A stretch of DNA of 64,000 bases from Enchytraeus crypticus. Its lineage: Eukaryota; Annelida; Clitellata; Enchytraeida; Enchytraeidae. The DNA lies in contig CAJHZI010000533.1 of NCBI GenBank assembly GCA_905160935.1, positions 1,950,001-2,014,000 of the forward strand, written 5' to 3'. Below are positions 40,065 to 51,170 of this stretch, one piece after another. The notes beneath the pieces were generated by a model, which worked only from the letters and a program-made list of their open reading frames with translations, did not search any database and had not been told where the DNA came from. The position numbers were made by a program, and so were the translations under genes. The stretch's first letter is position 1; every line of letters starts with the position of its first letter.

Positions 40065-41720
40065 TAGCGAGGGGGTACAACAGGGTGACCCTTTGGGCCC
40101 TCTCCTGTTCAGTTTGACAATACACCCGTTGCTCCAGTCGCTATCTTCTTCTCTGAAAATAGGTTACTTAGACGACATAACTGTGGGCGGGGTTGAGTCT
40201 ACTGTGGCGGATGATATCTCAAGGCTGATGGTTGCGGGAAAGGCTTTGGGGCTAAGCCTGAATATAAATAAATGTGAGCTCATTACCACTCGATCCGACA
40301 GTAACTTTCCGGCCATCAATTCATTCATTCGTGTAAAGCCTGTCGAAGCCAGTCTACTTGGAGCTCCATTGCAGACGGGTCAAGCTATGGATTTGGCTCT
40401 CAATACTCAGTGCTCTAAACTAGAGAGAGCCGCGAGCCGGTTGAAGCTCATCTCCGCACACGACGCTCTAACGATATTGCGGAGCTGTGTAGGTTCTTCA
40501 AAACTCATATACTTATTGCGTGCCTCTCCATGTGCGGGTCATCCAGCATTGCAGAATTATGATTCCATCATGCGAAAGTCGCTCAGTAGCATCGTTAATA
40601 TTAATGTTAACGAAGCTCAATGGATTCAGGCTAGCCTGCCAATATGCTACGGAGGATTGGGTATACGCTCTGTCTCGTCGCTGGCACCTTCTGCCTTTTT
40701 GGCTTCAGCCGCGGGGACTGGCGTTCTACAGGATTCAATCCTTTCCGGATTCTTTCAAATTCCCGACTTGGAGATATCCAGGATTCAGGGCATTTGGACT
40801 GCTCTGTCCACATCCGAACCTCCAATCGGTATGACGGCTAATAGCATGAAGGCTTGGGACTCAAAGGTCACTACTGCTTTGCACACGGAACTCCTTGCGA
40901 AGCCACTTTTGCCACAAGAAAAGGCGCGGCTGCTCGCAGTGTCGGCCCCCCATAGTGGAGACTGGATCAAGGCTTTACCAATCTCATCATGCGGCCTCCG
41001 TCTGGACGACGAAGCAGTCAGAGTCGCGGCCGGTCTTCGTCTGGGCACTACCTTATGTGAGCCACACAACTGCATTTGTGGTGTCTCAGTCAATGCGTTA
41101 GGCATTCACGGCCTGTCGTGCAAGCGTAGTGCCGGCAGAATCAGCAGACATCAGTTCATAAACGACTTGATCTGGCGCGCCCTGAGTCGAGCGAATATCC
41201 CAGCCATTAAAGAGCCCCTGGGATTGATCCGCACTGATGGTAAACGTCCAGACGGTGTCTCTCAAATACCATGGGCAGAGGGGAAGTGTGTTAGCTGGGA
41301 CGTCACTGTTACGGACACTTTCTCCGTTAGCAATCTCGGCCTTTCTTGCGCTGCTGCTGGTGCTGCAGCAGAGGCCGCGGCTAATAGGAAAACTCTGAAG
41401 TATGCCGAAATCTCTGGCAACTATATCTTCATGCCTATTGCCTTTGAGACCCTGGGGCCCATCAACTCTCTCGCATCAGACTTTATTGACGAAATAGGCA
41501 GGAGGACCAGCGCCATTACTGGTGATAAGCGCGAAAAATCTTTTCTGTGGCAGCGACTGTCTATTGCTCTCCAGCGATTCAATGCAGTCTGCTTCAGTGG
41601 CACTTTGGCTAAAGCGGCTTCCCAGAGTGCAGAGGAATTATTTTAATCGCTTTTTAAAAACTTTTAATTAAATAAAGTCTCTTTTATCATAATAATAATA
41701 ATAATTATTATTATTATTAT
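40065..41720 (+). mobile_element. R4/Dong-like non-LTR retrotransposon, 5'-truncated
   Basis: Begins inside the reverse transcriptase right after (AAT)n and ends, after an AATAAA-containing 3' UTR (TTAATTAAATAAAGTCTC), in another (AAT)n. Coding entry below. Truncation point, tail and host repeat all involve AAT, which fits target choice as described for Dong in TAA repeats. Confidence 0.8.
40066..41646 (+). pseudogene. Retrotransposon polyprotein: RT plus restriction-like endonuclease
   Basis: A frame of about 525 codons without stops. Starts at RT motif EGVQQGDPLGPLLFSL, then the catalytic YLDDITVGG and NINKCELIT. The thumb region follows (LLGAPLQTGQAM, GGLGIRSVSSLAPSAFLAS). The C-terminal module has a zinc-like C..C..H..C block (CICGVSVNALGIHGLSC) and EPLGLIRTDGKRPDGVSQ, then VSWDVTVTDTF. 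The E..RPDG..WDVTV.D spacing looks like a PD-(D/E)XK endonuclease core, as in R2/R4-clade elements. It ends AEELF and TAA at 41644. The first RT blocks and N-terminal zinc fingers are missing, so the copy is dead although its frame is open. The residues in front, coded by (AAT)n and flank, are not part of it. Confidence 0.85.
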
Positions 41721-41752
41721 TATTATTACCACATCATAATAATAATAATAAA
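41690..41752. repeat. (AAT)n/(ATT)n between two retrotransposon copies
   Basis: AAT units switch to ATT units and back. The second copy starts inside it. Confidence 0.85.
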
Positions 41753-42290
41753 GAGCCCCAGGGATTGAGCCGCTCGGATGGGAAACGACCGGACGGTGTA
41801 TCTCAAATTCCTTGGGCAGAAGGCAAGTGTATCAGCTGGGATGTCACTGTGACAGACACATTCCCAGCAAGCAATCTCATCCTTTCATGCGCTGCTGCTG
41901 GCTCAGCTGCTGAAGCCGCTGCCAATAGGAAGACACTTAAATATGCCGCAGTCTCTAGCAGCTACATCTTCCTGCCAATTGCTTTTGAGACATTGGGCCC
42001 CATCAACTCTGCCGCGTCTGACTTCTTAAACGAATTAGGCAGGAGAACCAGTGCCATTACAGGCGACCAGCGTGAAAAAGCCTTTCTATGGCAGCGCCTA
42101 TCTATCGCACTCCAGCGTTTTAATGCTGTATGCATTCGTGGCACATTGGCGAATGCGGCCTCCCAGAGCGTAGAGGAACTATTTTAAATATTTTTTCATC
42201 TTTCTTTTAATTAAATAAAGTCTTTTTTATCTTATATTTTAGCCCAGGGCCTTATACAGCCCAGGGCATTAAAAAAATAATAATAAAATT
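41753..42290 (+). mobile_element. R4/Dong-like non-LTR retrotransposon, second copy
   Basis: Starts at AAAGAGCCCCAGGG, i.e. within the endonuclease region, in (AAT)n. About 80% identical to 41207-41690 by eye. Codes for LSRSDGKRPDGVSQIPW, ISWDVTVTDTFPASN, AFETLGPINSAASDF, KAFLWQRLSIALQRFNAV and ends VEELF, TAA at 42185. The 3' UTR ends in AAAAATAATAATAA after a GCCCAGGG..GCCCAGGG direct repeat. Confidence 0.8.
41762..42187 (+). pseudogene. Retrotransposon endonuclease domain fragment
   Basis: About 140 codons open, retaining the KRPDG and WDVTV.D core residues. It lacks the whole reverse transcriptase and therefore cannot be autonomous. Confidence 0.8.
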
Positions 42291-42329
42291 AATAATAAGG
42301 GAAAACTTTCAAATATTTATGTTCTTAGG

Positions 42330-42462
42330 CCATTGGCTGGAACCAATGGCGATGTCGGCAAGATATTCGAACACGGATCAGTATGTTCGGGGTTCAAATC
42401 CTGGACTCGCCCGTTACAGACATCGCTTTCGAGTTAGGAAACTGACGTTAACATCGGTTTTA
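42330..42462 (+). mobile_element. tRNA-derived SINE (family A)
   Basis: CATTGGCTGGAACCAATGGC, GATGTCGGCAAGATATTCGA, GGGTTCAAATCCTGGACTCG, GAAACTGACGTTAACATCGG. Confidence 0.85.
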
Positions 42463-42649
42463 CCGGCTTTTTTTACTTCGTGTGGTTGTGCATGTTTACT
42501 TATAAATGCGAAACTTTATATTGTCTACAGCTGAACGTTAGGCCTATGTTCGTTAGATGACACCTACTTGTAACTTACACATGACAATGGCTTGAAAGGA
42601 AAGTTATATATGCAAACATGTTTGCAGCTACTTTTGGTATATATTTTTC

Positions 42650-42790
42650 TCTCTCTCATTAGTGTTGGCTACCAAGTGGCGGGTCCAAGGTACTTATTCC
42701 TACACATGCTGTTTTCTAAGCTCCTTAAAAAGTATTCCATCGATCAAGAGGCTAATTCCTTCACAAAAGGCTATGATCAACCTATAGATC
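42650..42790 (-). mobile_element. SINE family B, 3' fragment
   Basis: GTTGGCTACCAAGTGGCGGG TCCAAGGTAC, GATCAAGAGGCTAATTCCTT CACAAAAGGC. Diverged; only the 3' third is present. Confidence 0.55.
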
Positions 42791-42930
42791 AACTTGTCGC
42801 TTTACTCACTAAACTTCAGCATGTTTTTCTAAGCCTGTGGCCTTTTAAATATCGAGACTCGCGGTACCTGTGCGATGTACAGATCCACCTGATGGCCTGA
42901 TCGTGAGCAGTGGGCAATCACTGGAAGTCA

Positions 42931-43095
42931 GCTCTGGTCTAGAGAGTCCCAGGATTGTTTGGAGCACGTATCACTCTGGTCTAGAGAGTCGCAGGACTGT
43001 TTGAAGCACGGATCACTCTGGTCTAGAGAGTCCCAGGATTGTTTGGAGCAAGGTTCATTCTGGTCTAAGGTGTCCTAGTACTGTCTAGACAAGGT
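42931..43095. repeat. Tandem repeat, unit about 50 bp
   Basis: Three and a half copies of CTCTGGTCTAGAGAGTCCCA GGATTGTTTGGAGCA..., the last ones more diverged. The unit contains the palindrome CTCTGGTCTAGAGAG. Confidence 0.85.
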
Positions 43096-43102
43096 TCAAC
43101 CC

Positions 43103-43205
43103 TTTGAATTGAATTGAATTGAATCACGTTTATTTCACTTCGGTAAGGTCGTACGCCAGAAATACATGGAGATAAAGTGAAAAAGGACACAAAGGCCACT
43201 TTGGA
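43103..43205 (-). mobile_element. LINE-like 3' end with (TTCAA)n tail
   Basis: In reverse: CCTTTGTGTCCTTTTTCAC, ACCTTACCGAAGTGAAATAA ACGTGATTCAATTC. A relative is on the plus strand at 52083-52178 (CTTTGTGTCCCATTT, AACTGAAGTGAAATAAATAT GATTCTG). The (ATTCA)n tail and AATAAA-like word suggest a LINE 3' terminus. Confidence 0.6.
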
Positions 43206-43565
43206 TCATCACTCAGTCTAGTCTGAGTGCTGCTTTGGTTGGTCGGTCCTTTGGATCAACTACGGCGATGTTCGGGTTTCAGGATTCAACTGTTCACCGG
43301 TACACCTGAAGTTGCGAAGCCCATAGAGCTTCTGACCTTGACGTTAAACCCACATAAAAATTCTGACGTATAAAGGCCTATAGTTGCTAGACATAGATTG
43401 TGGCTTATGTTACTTTGCAATGTGATATCCTACTAGCTGTCATTCATTTAAAATCAAACATTCTATGGAACGCATTTTACGCAATTATACGAAGAACTAA
43501 AATGATTTTGACTTCGTTAGCTATCTACAATTACTATATTTTTCACTTGATCCTACTATTGTGTG

Positions 43566-43660
43566 GATATGAAGAGGAAAGCGGAGGACAGAGAAGAGTG
43601 GAGGCGTTATATACCATGGACCTGCCAGTTGGCAGCGCACTAAGGGAGAGAGAGATTACT
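43566..43660 (+). mobile_element. LINE 3' end with (GA)n
   Basis: GGATATGAAGAGGAAAGCGG, GAGTGGAGGCGTTATATACC, ATGGACCTGCCAGTTGGCAG, then GAGAGAGAGA. Confidence 0.75.
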
Positions 43661-43849
43661 ACTGTTTATGGGAACTCCAAAGTTCATAGATTTCAGAAAA
43701 CTCAAGCTGTCTTTGTAATTTCATAAATAGGAAGGGCTGATCGGAAGTAATAATGTGCAACTATGTACGTGGAAATGCCGTGCACGTATTTACTGATACG
43801 TTAAACAATTGATTGGGGATAATTGCATCAAATAACTTAACATTCTCCA

Positions 43850-44220
43850 GCATGGAGGATGCCAGGAAACTTGAATCATTGAAAATATGGATATGGACAA
43901 GAATATAAAGGATTAGCTAGACCAAAAATTTTCCTAATGAAGAAGTCTTAAATAACGAAGAGAGTGGGTAGAAATAGATATTTGATAAACACTATAAGAA
44001 ATAAGAAGAAGAATTGGATAGGACACATTCTAAAGGGAGATAGTTTACTAATGGAGGTCATAGTAGGTAGAATGGAAGGAAAGCGAAACAGAGGCAGACC
44101 GAGATTAGGAATGTTAGATGCTATAAAATCCGCTCGTACGTGGATGTGAAGCGGAAAACGGAAGACAGAGAAGAGTGGATGCGTTATATACGATGGACCT
44201 TCCAGTAGGCACTAAGATAT
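43850..44220 (+). pseudogene. LINE C-terminal fragment
   Basis: Matches 14630-14990: DARKLESLKIWIWTRI, then RNRYLINTIRNKKKNWIGHI LKGDSLLMEVI, RMEGKRNRGRPRLGML, ending with the CCATGGACCT-type hairpin region in decayed form (CCTTCCAGTAGGCAC). Frameshifts near 43950 and 44140. Confidence 0.75.
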
Positions 44221-44234
44221 AGGTCTTCCGTTTT

Positions 44235-45135
44235 TCATCCAGTCTCATTCTGTGACTAATGCTAGCGCCATTTCTACCATTTACGCTAGAGAAAATGATA
44301 GGTAAACTCGTGTACACTATATACACACCGCTCAGCATCATTTTATAAATTAACTATTTTAGAACTTGACTTAATTCTTCCGGATCCTTATGTTCCACTT
44401 CACGATATTTTTGGATTTTCCACGAAATTATCTTTGCATGAAGAAGCAGAAATCAAACCCTATTGTTATTATTAGCTTTATTACTAATTTTATTATTGTG
44501 CTTGACTGTGTTCGACTTTTGTGAGCTAATTATTCTTTATTCTATCGCAAATCTGGCTTTTCTATACGATTCTTCGCAAAATGATGCACTACTTTATTAG
44601 TAACTTTTATGTCTAACTAATCTTTTACAACATGTTGTGATATAATCATCCGGGTTGATAGCTATCACTTTTAGAATCCGTATTTTAAACCACTAGGCAA
44701 GCTATACAATTTATTATTTATATCAAAAAAGGGATGAGTTCTAAGAATTATGTTATATTTACTCGACACCGTTACTGACATGTTGTCAAAGCAAAACATA
44801 AGACTTTCACATGTCCTTCGAACTTCTAGAATTTTACTCTCTCTCTCTGTCTGTCTCTCTCTCTCTCTCTTTCTGATTCTCCTAGACTCCTGTGCCCTAG
44901 GATTAATAATATATTTTCTAATTATAGCTAATAATCACCTAATTTATATCTTCACAGCTGTCATGTTTTCATACTTTCTGCATGACCTAAAAATGCCAAT
45001 AAAAATTGCCAAGTCATTATTTGAATGTGCCATTCCTTAATAGCCTACCTTTCACTTTATTACAAGATATCATGTGTCTTCACAAAGCGCTTCCTGCATA
45101 TATAAGTAAGCTTGAGAAAAGTTCAACATATCGAT
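44235..45135. other. Non-coding, nothing recognised except a CT run
   Basis: (CT)n at 44837-44873. No gene evidence. Confidence 0.5.
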
Positions 45136-45139
45136 ACAA

Positions 45140-45145
45140 TTTATT
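45140..45145 (-). promoter_or_regulatory. Candidate poly(A) signal of the GPCR gene
   Basis: TTTATT on the plus strand, AATAAA on the minus strand, about 30 bases after the GPCR stop codon. Confidence 0.5.
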
Positions 45146-45173
45146 GTTTAAAGTTTTGTGGACGAACTTGCAA

Positions 45174-46637
45174 CTAAAATCCCACATCTTTGTTGAGGCG
45201 CTCTCCAGACGACGCTATCCCTTGAGGAAGAGTGGTTTCCTGCATTTCCGTGTCCTGAAGATGCAGTGGAAGAGCTTTCAGAGACGTTGGAGGGAACGCT
45301 CTTCTATCTCCTGATCGACGACACCAGAGCACCAACCCACTGAACATCTCCATCAACTCCTGACGAAACTTTCTTCCAGTCATACAGTACAGGAAGAAGT
45401 TAACAGCGTGGTTACAGTACATCAGGAGGAAACAAAACGTTCTCAGCAGCTGATTCCTGGCTCTGGTCAGCCTGTCGGGACTCTGGTGATGGGATAAGAT
45501 GAGATTTAGAGTGAACGGTCCGGATAGGAGGAGATACGCAATGGACACGGACAGCAGCATGTAGGTCACTCTCGCCTGGCGACCCAGTGTCGATTGATCT
45601 GCCGATGGGGAGGCACGGGTCCTCCAGGTAGTGACGGTGGTGGCCTCGCTCTCTCCCCCAACGCTGACCCTGTGGAGGGCTGCACCACAGTCCCTAGCAT
45701 CGCTCAGAGTTCTACGACGTACCTTCGAGCTCGCTATTAAATTCTTACGAATCGGCGCATTCCAGTGAAGTTTAACAGCGATCAGGATATTCGTTATCAA
45801 TATCATCATGAACGGTAAAACGGAATAGGTAACTAGTTTCAGAAATTCGAAGGGTTCTTTCATGAACTGTAGATCGGATCTTCCCGCGCATTTCGGGCCT
45901 TCATTACGATGTTTGATGGCAGAAATAGACGACCCATGTTGAGGCTGCGATAGTTTCGTTGTATTGTGCAACACGGAATTTCCTGATATCCCAAAATCTT
46001 GAAATTTCTCAGTTGTTTCATCACGATTTCTTTCTGAGTGATTTAGGCTAACGTTATGTGTGGAATATTTATTTTCGGAAGAAATTACCATATCATCTTC
46101 TGGATATTTTAACTGAATGGTCCAGATCATGTGGGAGTGATATAAAATTATGACAAATGACAAAACCATCACGGCATATCGAGCTCTTCTTGCGCTACAG
46201 AGCACGGCTGCTCGAAAAGGAAACCAGACAGCGACGAACCTGTCCCCAGTCACTAGGACCAGCAGCCAGGCTGAGAAGTGCAGAGCGAACGCCAGGGCAA
46301 GCATGGTGGACCTGCAGACACTGTCCGAGAGATGAAGAAATTCGAATCCAGATACGAGACGAATCCAAGTTTTGAAGCCGCTGAGAAGAAGAACGGCTGT
46401 GTCGGCGCAAGCAAGAACAGTGAGGTAGAAGTAGACAGAGGTTCGACGCATTCTGGTCCTGAGGAGTACTGCGACAGAGAGAGAATTGCCCACGATTCCG
46501 ATGAAGATGATGACTGGCAAGACGTACGTCACCAAAGCTCTTTCGACTCTCTCCTCAATGAGCCTGTCATGTTTCCTACTCGTGTTGGGAGAGAATGTTA
46601 GGCTTGAGTTGAGTTGTAGAGTCCCAGATATCATCAT
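45174..46637 (-). CDS. Class A (rhodopsin-like) GPCR, intronless, neuropeptide-receptor type
   Basis: A seven-pass plasma-membrane receptor of 487 aa in one exon. TM1 about 35-58 (IVGNSLSV, with N1.50), TM2 about 68-90 (LTVLACADTAV, LxxAD), C108 at the start of TM3, end of TM3 GDRF at 131-134 (DRF for DRY), TM4 about 153-173, TM5 265-288, TM6 355-380, TM7 396-418 with NHAVNFFLY at 409-417 in place of NPxxY and then GRKFRQEL as helix 8. TM6 lacks the CWxP motif. Extracellular loop 2 is long (about 89 aa, Cys250 likely bonded to C108). Sequons at N10, N18, N195, N199 and N225. This pattern is common in peptide receptors of protostomes, but the ligand cannot be named. The start is the first of two adjacent ATGs. 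Intronless form allows retroposition or lineage-specific expansion. Confidence 0.85.
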   Translation of the reverse strand: MMISGTLQLNSSLTFSPNTSRKHDRLIEERVERALVTYVLPVIIFIGIVGNSLSVAVLLRTRMRRTSVYFYLTVLACADTAVLLLSGFKTWIRLVSGFEFLHLSDSVCRSTMLALAFALHFSAWLLVLVTGDRFVAVWFPFRAAVLCSARRARYAVMVLSFVIILYHSHMIWTIQLKYPEDDMVISSENKYSTHNVSLNHSERNRDETTEKFQDFGISGNSVLHNTTKLSQPQHGSSISAIKHRNEGPKCAGRSDLQFMKEPFEFLKLVTYSVLPFMMILITNILIAVKLHWNAPIRKNLIASSKVRRRTLSDARDCGAALHRVSVGGESEATTVTTWRTRASPSADQSTLGRQARVTYMLLSVSIAYLLLSGPFTLNLILSHHQSPDRLTRARNQLLRTFCFLLMYCNHAVNFFLYCMTGRKFRQELMEMFSGLVLWCRRSGDRRAFPPTSLKALPLHLQDTEMQETTLPQGIASSGERLNKDVGF

Positions 46638-47215
46638 GAATGGCTAAGCTTTGTTGCGACTGATTTAATGACACGAATTTGATTTAATTGATTATTCCGT
46701 TGGGTCTTTGGAAGGTTAATATATTTCTAGATTAAATATTTGACCGACTAGCTGTTAGAAAGAACAATTGATTTATGAGTTTTAACTCCTGCTGTCTTTA
46801 AATACTTCCAATAGCTGAAGTTTGCGTTGTTTAGTAAAACTTGTTATTGATTGATTGGTTAATTAAGCGGCTGACTATTGATTCAATACTGATTTATTGA
46901 ATCAAAGCCATCAAGAACATCAATCCGTTTTCGAGAATTCAATTTGCTGCAGTATTCGAAGAAAATTTCGTTTCTGATTATATCGGCAAACGCCCAAGCA
47001 GATTCTTAATTAAGGTCACCGAATGTCACATGGTTGCATTTTTCATCTTGAATATATTTGTCGCCTTCCTTGAAACGTTTCATCTACAAAAACATAGAAA
47101 TAAATATTCTAGCATTAGATTTTTGTCAATTTGTTGTCCTTATAAAATATTGGCAAATACTCTGGAAATTAAAAAAGTCAATGGCGTCTAAGAAAACGAT
47201 AGAAAATTACCTCAA
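46638..47215. other. 5' flank of the GPCR gene, nothing recognised
   Basis: AT-rich with TTGATTGATTGG near 46850. No TATA or initiator can be called with confidence. Confidence 0.4.
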
Positions 47216-47220
47216 AAATT

Positions 47221-47466
47221 ATGTTAGGTGGGTCTACTACAGGTGGTCTATTACAAGTGGGTCTACTACAGGTGATCTACTACAGGTGGTCTACTAGAGG
47301 TGGTCTACTACAGGTGGTCTACTACAGGGGGGTCTACTACAGGTGGTCTACTACAGGTGGGTCTACTCCAGGTGGTCTACTACAGGTGGTCTACTACAGG
47401 TGGGTCTACTACAGGTGTGTCTTCTACAGGTGGTCTATTACAGGTGGTCTACTACAGGTGGTTCTA
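47221..47466. repeat. Tandem minisatellite, 15-16-bp unit
   Basis: About 16 copies of GGTCTACTACAGGTG with G insertions (GTGGGTCTAC) and a few substitutions. Very homogeneous, hence young. The frames it opens are artefacts. Confidence 0.95.
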
Positions 47467-47940
47467 ATAAAATCTTGTTGTCTGGTTCATCGTAAACTCT
47501 TAACATTTCAGTCCGGCTACTTAAAGATCTTAAAGAATTCACAGTCTCTTACATGACCTGATCAAGTTCGGTAGCTTGAACTTTTATCTTTTGTTTTTTA
47601 CCTTTAAAATTTCTAACTTCCTGCTATTTGCTTTAATGCGTTAAATACATGAGTGACAGATAATTTAGTTATTGCATTTAAATGAAACAATAGCGTGCAT
47701 GACAAGCCGAAAACACTTTTAAGAAAGTGAAATTGTTCTAAATCCAGGCTGCACTAAATTAACTGCACGTGTAAATGTATAGGAAGAACTTCATGTAAGA
47801 AACACAAGCTTCATTCGACAACTTTCTCTACTGTCTCTGCTATTTTGTCGTGTTATTACTCTTACTACAACCTACGTAATATCGCTATACATGTATATAC
47901 GTCATAGGCAGATTTCCCCAAAAATAATGGCATATCAAAC
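47467..47940. other. Non-coding, nothing recognised
   Basis: No gene or repeat recognised. Confidence 0.5.
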
Positions 47941-47944
47941 GAAA

Positions 47945-48072
47945 TATCATGGATGATTTAGAGATCCACTCGTATGTGGATATAAGAGGAAGGCGGAAGA
48001 TAAAGATTAGTGGAGAAGAAATATACCAATGACACCATGGACCTGCCAGTAGGCAGTAGTCTAAGAGAGATA
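47945..48072 (+). mobile_element. LINE 3' end, diverged
   Basis: ATGATTTAGAGATCCACTCG, GGATATAAGAGGAAGGCGGA, ACCATGGACCTGCCAGTAGG CAGTAGTCTAAGAG. Confidence 0.7.
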
Positions 48073-51060
48073 TTACTATTATATCTAAGAGAGATATCAT
48101 CACACTATTATTTTATTCTTTAGTAACATTTCGTTATGTCGCATCCGTATGAATTTAGTCCCATAATGAATAGCATTAAACCAGCCGTCGTAAAAAATAG
48201 TCAAACGTTTTTTATTTCTTTACACGTCAAGGTCTTTCTGCAACGATTTATTCTGTCTAATACGTAGTACAGCAGTTTTTTTCTTCGACTTTGCTAATCT
48301 GATATGACATATTTTTCCTCCGGAGGTACCTTCTATTCTTTTAAGTCCGCAGTAATTGAGCTGAGTAGTTTCATTACTCTCTCTTGGTATTCACATCTCT
48401 GCGGTGTGGTATGCAGTGATAGAAGGTAGTTAGCCATTTTACCGTTATGCAAGCTAATTTAACAATCTATATAATCCCAAATGTTTATTTGCCTAAGAGT
48501 AGTTGACTAGGGCATATCCATCACAGGTGGTTTTCATGAAGATGTTTTAAAGTAATCCCTTATTTACAATAATCGCTATGGTTGTTGATCTAAGAGATTT
48601 AGGCGAAGTAAAGTTAAGAAAACTGTTAGATGGCCAGTCCCATAAAAAGGCAGAATGGACTGTTAAAAGAAATTTCAGATCCATTTGGTTTTACATTTGA
48701 TGTTAGTTGAATAATTTCAAAGTAACATCAAAGATTAATTAATCCATCCTAGAATCTTTGAGAATTAATTTTAAATATTTTTTACTTACTTTGTAAGATT
48801 TTGATGCAAATTTCTCATTATAAAAGTGTAGGATCCCTCAAGACTACAGTTGCAGTGACCTGGGGTTTATGGATATAGATTAATGTCACATCTTGTGCAC
48901 TCACACTGTTGCGACCTACATCCTAAGAATTTTTCATGCATTCCTCTTCTTTATTTAAGCTTCTTTCAAATTAATTAAGTCTCACCTGACTGTTGGTCTT
49001 GTCTAGCAGCATCTTTTCAAACAGCAATCTCACTTGATTTCTCAAAGCGTTAAGCCTACATCAGAAATATTGAAATATCATTTTTATTTTCTTAGAGCCT
49101 TGAATCTTTCGCTGGTCGAAATTGGTTGGATTTAGTTTAGATTTGTCAGAAGCCTTGCAATCCTTGGGGGATTTAGCGCACTCAGTTAAGCTGAACGAAG
49201 TAAAGCCACGCTGCACGCGGTTAGTAAATTGTGGGCGACCACTTTAGAAGACCGCGTGTAGACAGCTTTGAAAGTAAACAATCCCCAGGGTGTTGGAGGT
49301 TATTCTTAAATCCGCGCCGGCTGCTATTGGAGCGCCAACAAAAGGCAACGATTACTAATAACCATGGAAAGGAATGGAGGAAATAACGAAAACTACAAGA
49401 AAAACAGAAACTTAAGAAAGGAAAACATTGTAAACACATGCGGTATGTCATGTGTGTAACTATACGGAATAATAAAAAAAGAGTCACAATTTTCAAACTA
49501 AATTTGCAGTTAACTTAATTTTGTGAAAGCTTTAAGAATATGTTATATTTTTTGTAGATTTCGCTATTTCGACTTACTCCATGTTGCACTGACAAGCCTT
49601 ACTGCAGAAGACATCATATGTCTATTCTGATGTCCCAGATACGAGAGAGTCTGCAACATTTTCCATGTCTTAAATGCAGTTGATTGGAAAGATTACGTTT
49701 AGATCTCAACTTAATCATTAAATCAACTACTGACACTGGCTCCTATAAGGTATACAAAATTCACAATTTTCTGGCATCACTTTGATAATGGGCTAGTATC
49801 GAATTACGTACAAATATTGCAGTTGCAAAGAGACTAATTAATTAGCTTATGCACGATACGTTAAGAGTTATAAAGCGAATAAAAAATATTTTGTTAAAAT
49901 ATTTTTAACCAAATAGCCGTTATATTTTATTCAATTTTTGCTGCGTTTATAACGTAGACTCTCGATCTCAATTTGAGTAGAATAAAGAATGTTGAAGGCC
50001 TTTAGCTAGGTTTAGCGCCTGTTTTAGTGTCACAAGGGACACTATCAGAAAAGATCTGGCTGAGATTTGAATTGATGGCCTCCTGTCTCCTGTGAAATGA
50101 AGATTAAATATTTCTTTTTACTCCAAACGTTTTTTAAATAAAAATAAACATAATATTTTAGAGATCTTTGTTTCACATATGAGCTAAATTTGTATACCTA
50201 ATTGCATATATTTTACGTAGTTAGTAGGTCAATCTAGATATTGTTAGGAAAATTTTTGTAAACCAAGCAATATAAAATTATGCTAGTTTTGTTGTGTTTA
50301 ACCTCGTTGTGTGAGGAACACTGAAGAATAGACCATCCATATCCTGCAAGCATCGTAACAAGTACTGAGAGAAGCAAAGTAAAACCATCCAAGAAACCAC
50401 ACTTTCTAAAACTATAGGCTATATTGAAGCCTAGGTAAGGCGTAGGAATTTGTGAAGGGATTAACTTTTGATCGATGAAGTGATGTTTGAATGAAGCGTG
50501 TAAGTATTTTGGAAATAGGATTATAAACCTAAAACCTGCCACTTGAGACATAGTTTTATAAATGCATTATAGTATTGTATTTCACCTCAGCGTACCACAA
50601 AATACAGTATATAATACTAGATGTGTCGACGATATACGTAGATTTTAATTTCTTCTCAATATGCAGAGCTGCCAATATCCATCATATGCGAGCGCAATGT
50701 AATTTAGAATCAGCGAAGCGTCCGTCTTGCTTAATCTCAACAACTGCTTCCTGAACACTGGTCCGCTAATTTGAATCTTTTCAAATTGTATCTCGCTTCT
50801 TCTTCCTATAAACAGCAGTTGCCTCGAAGTCAGTTTACGAGCCGGAAGAGAAAATCCTACTAGCGTAAAATCCCCACGTAAAATCAGTTTCTTGCTCACG
50901 GTATGGATTATACCGTGAGGCATTGAGCGAAGATCTCCGGTAACAATACGAACTAATTTTCGGCTAATAAATAAGAAAAAATTATTTCTGTTAGTTGTAT
51001 GTACACCTTATACTTCATAGTATCACTAATTCCTGGACCAATTGTAACTAGATACCGCAA
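48073..51060. other. About 3 kb non-coding, nothing recognised
   Basis: No frame with recognisable domain. The longest minus-strand frame, at 50645-50923 (92 codons, containing RKLTSRQLLFIGRRSEIQ), is unassigned and probably accidental. No SINE or LINE pieces noticed apart from short AT-rich motifs. Confidence 0.5.
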
Positions 51061-51063
51061 CAC

Positions 51064-51170
51064 TCATATGACCCACTCATATGTGGAAATGAAGAGGAAG
51101 GCGGAAGACAGAGAAGAGTGGAGGCGTTATGTACCATGGACCTGCCAGTAGGCAGTGCACTAAGAGACCG
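51064..51170 (+). mobile_element. LINE 3' end, flanked by CCGCAACACTC direct repeats
   Basis: CTCATATGTGGAAATGAAG, GAGGAAGGCGGAAGACAGAG, GGCGTTATGTACCATGGACC, CTGCCAGTAGGCAGTGCAC. GACCGCAACACTC after it repeats TACCGCAACACTC before it (51054), a candidate 11-bp target duplication. Looks recent, nearly identical to 14890-14995. Confidence 0.75.

Noticed and set aside
46150..46601. Plus-strand frames opposite the GPCR
   Set aside because: Antisense shadows of the well-supported minus-strand GPCR coding sequence.
47221..47556. Frame coding a Gly/Leu/Tyr-repeat peptide (GGLLQVVYYR)
   Set aside because: Translation of the 15-16-bp minisatellite, without a start context or splice signals.
50645..50923. 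92-codon minus-strand frame
   Set aside because: No recognisable motif, splice partner or promoter. Kept only as a note in the non-coding entry, since a frame of that length can arise by chance in 64 kb.
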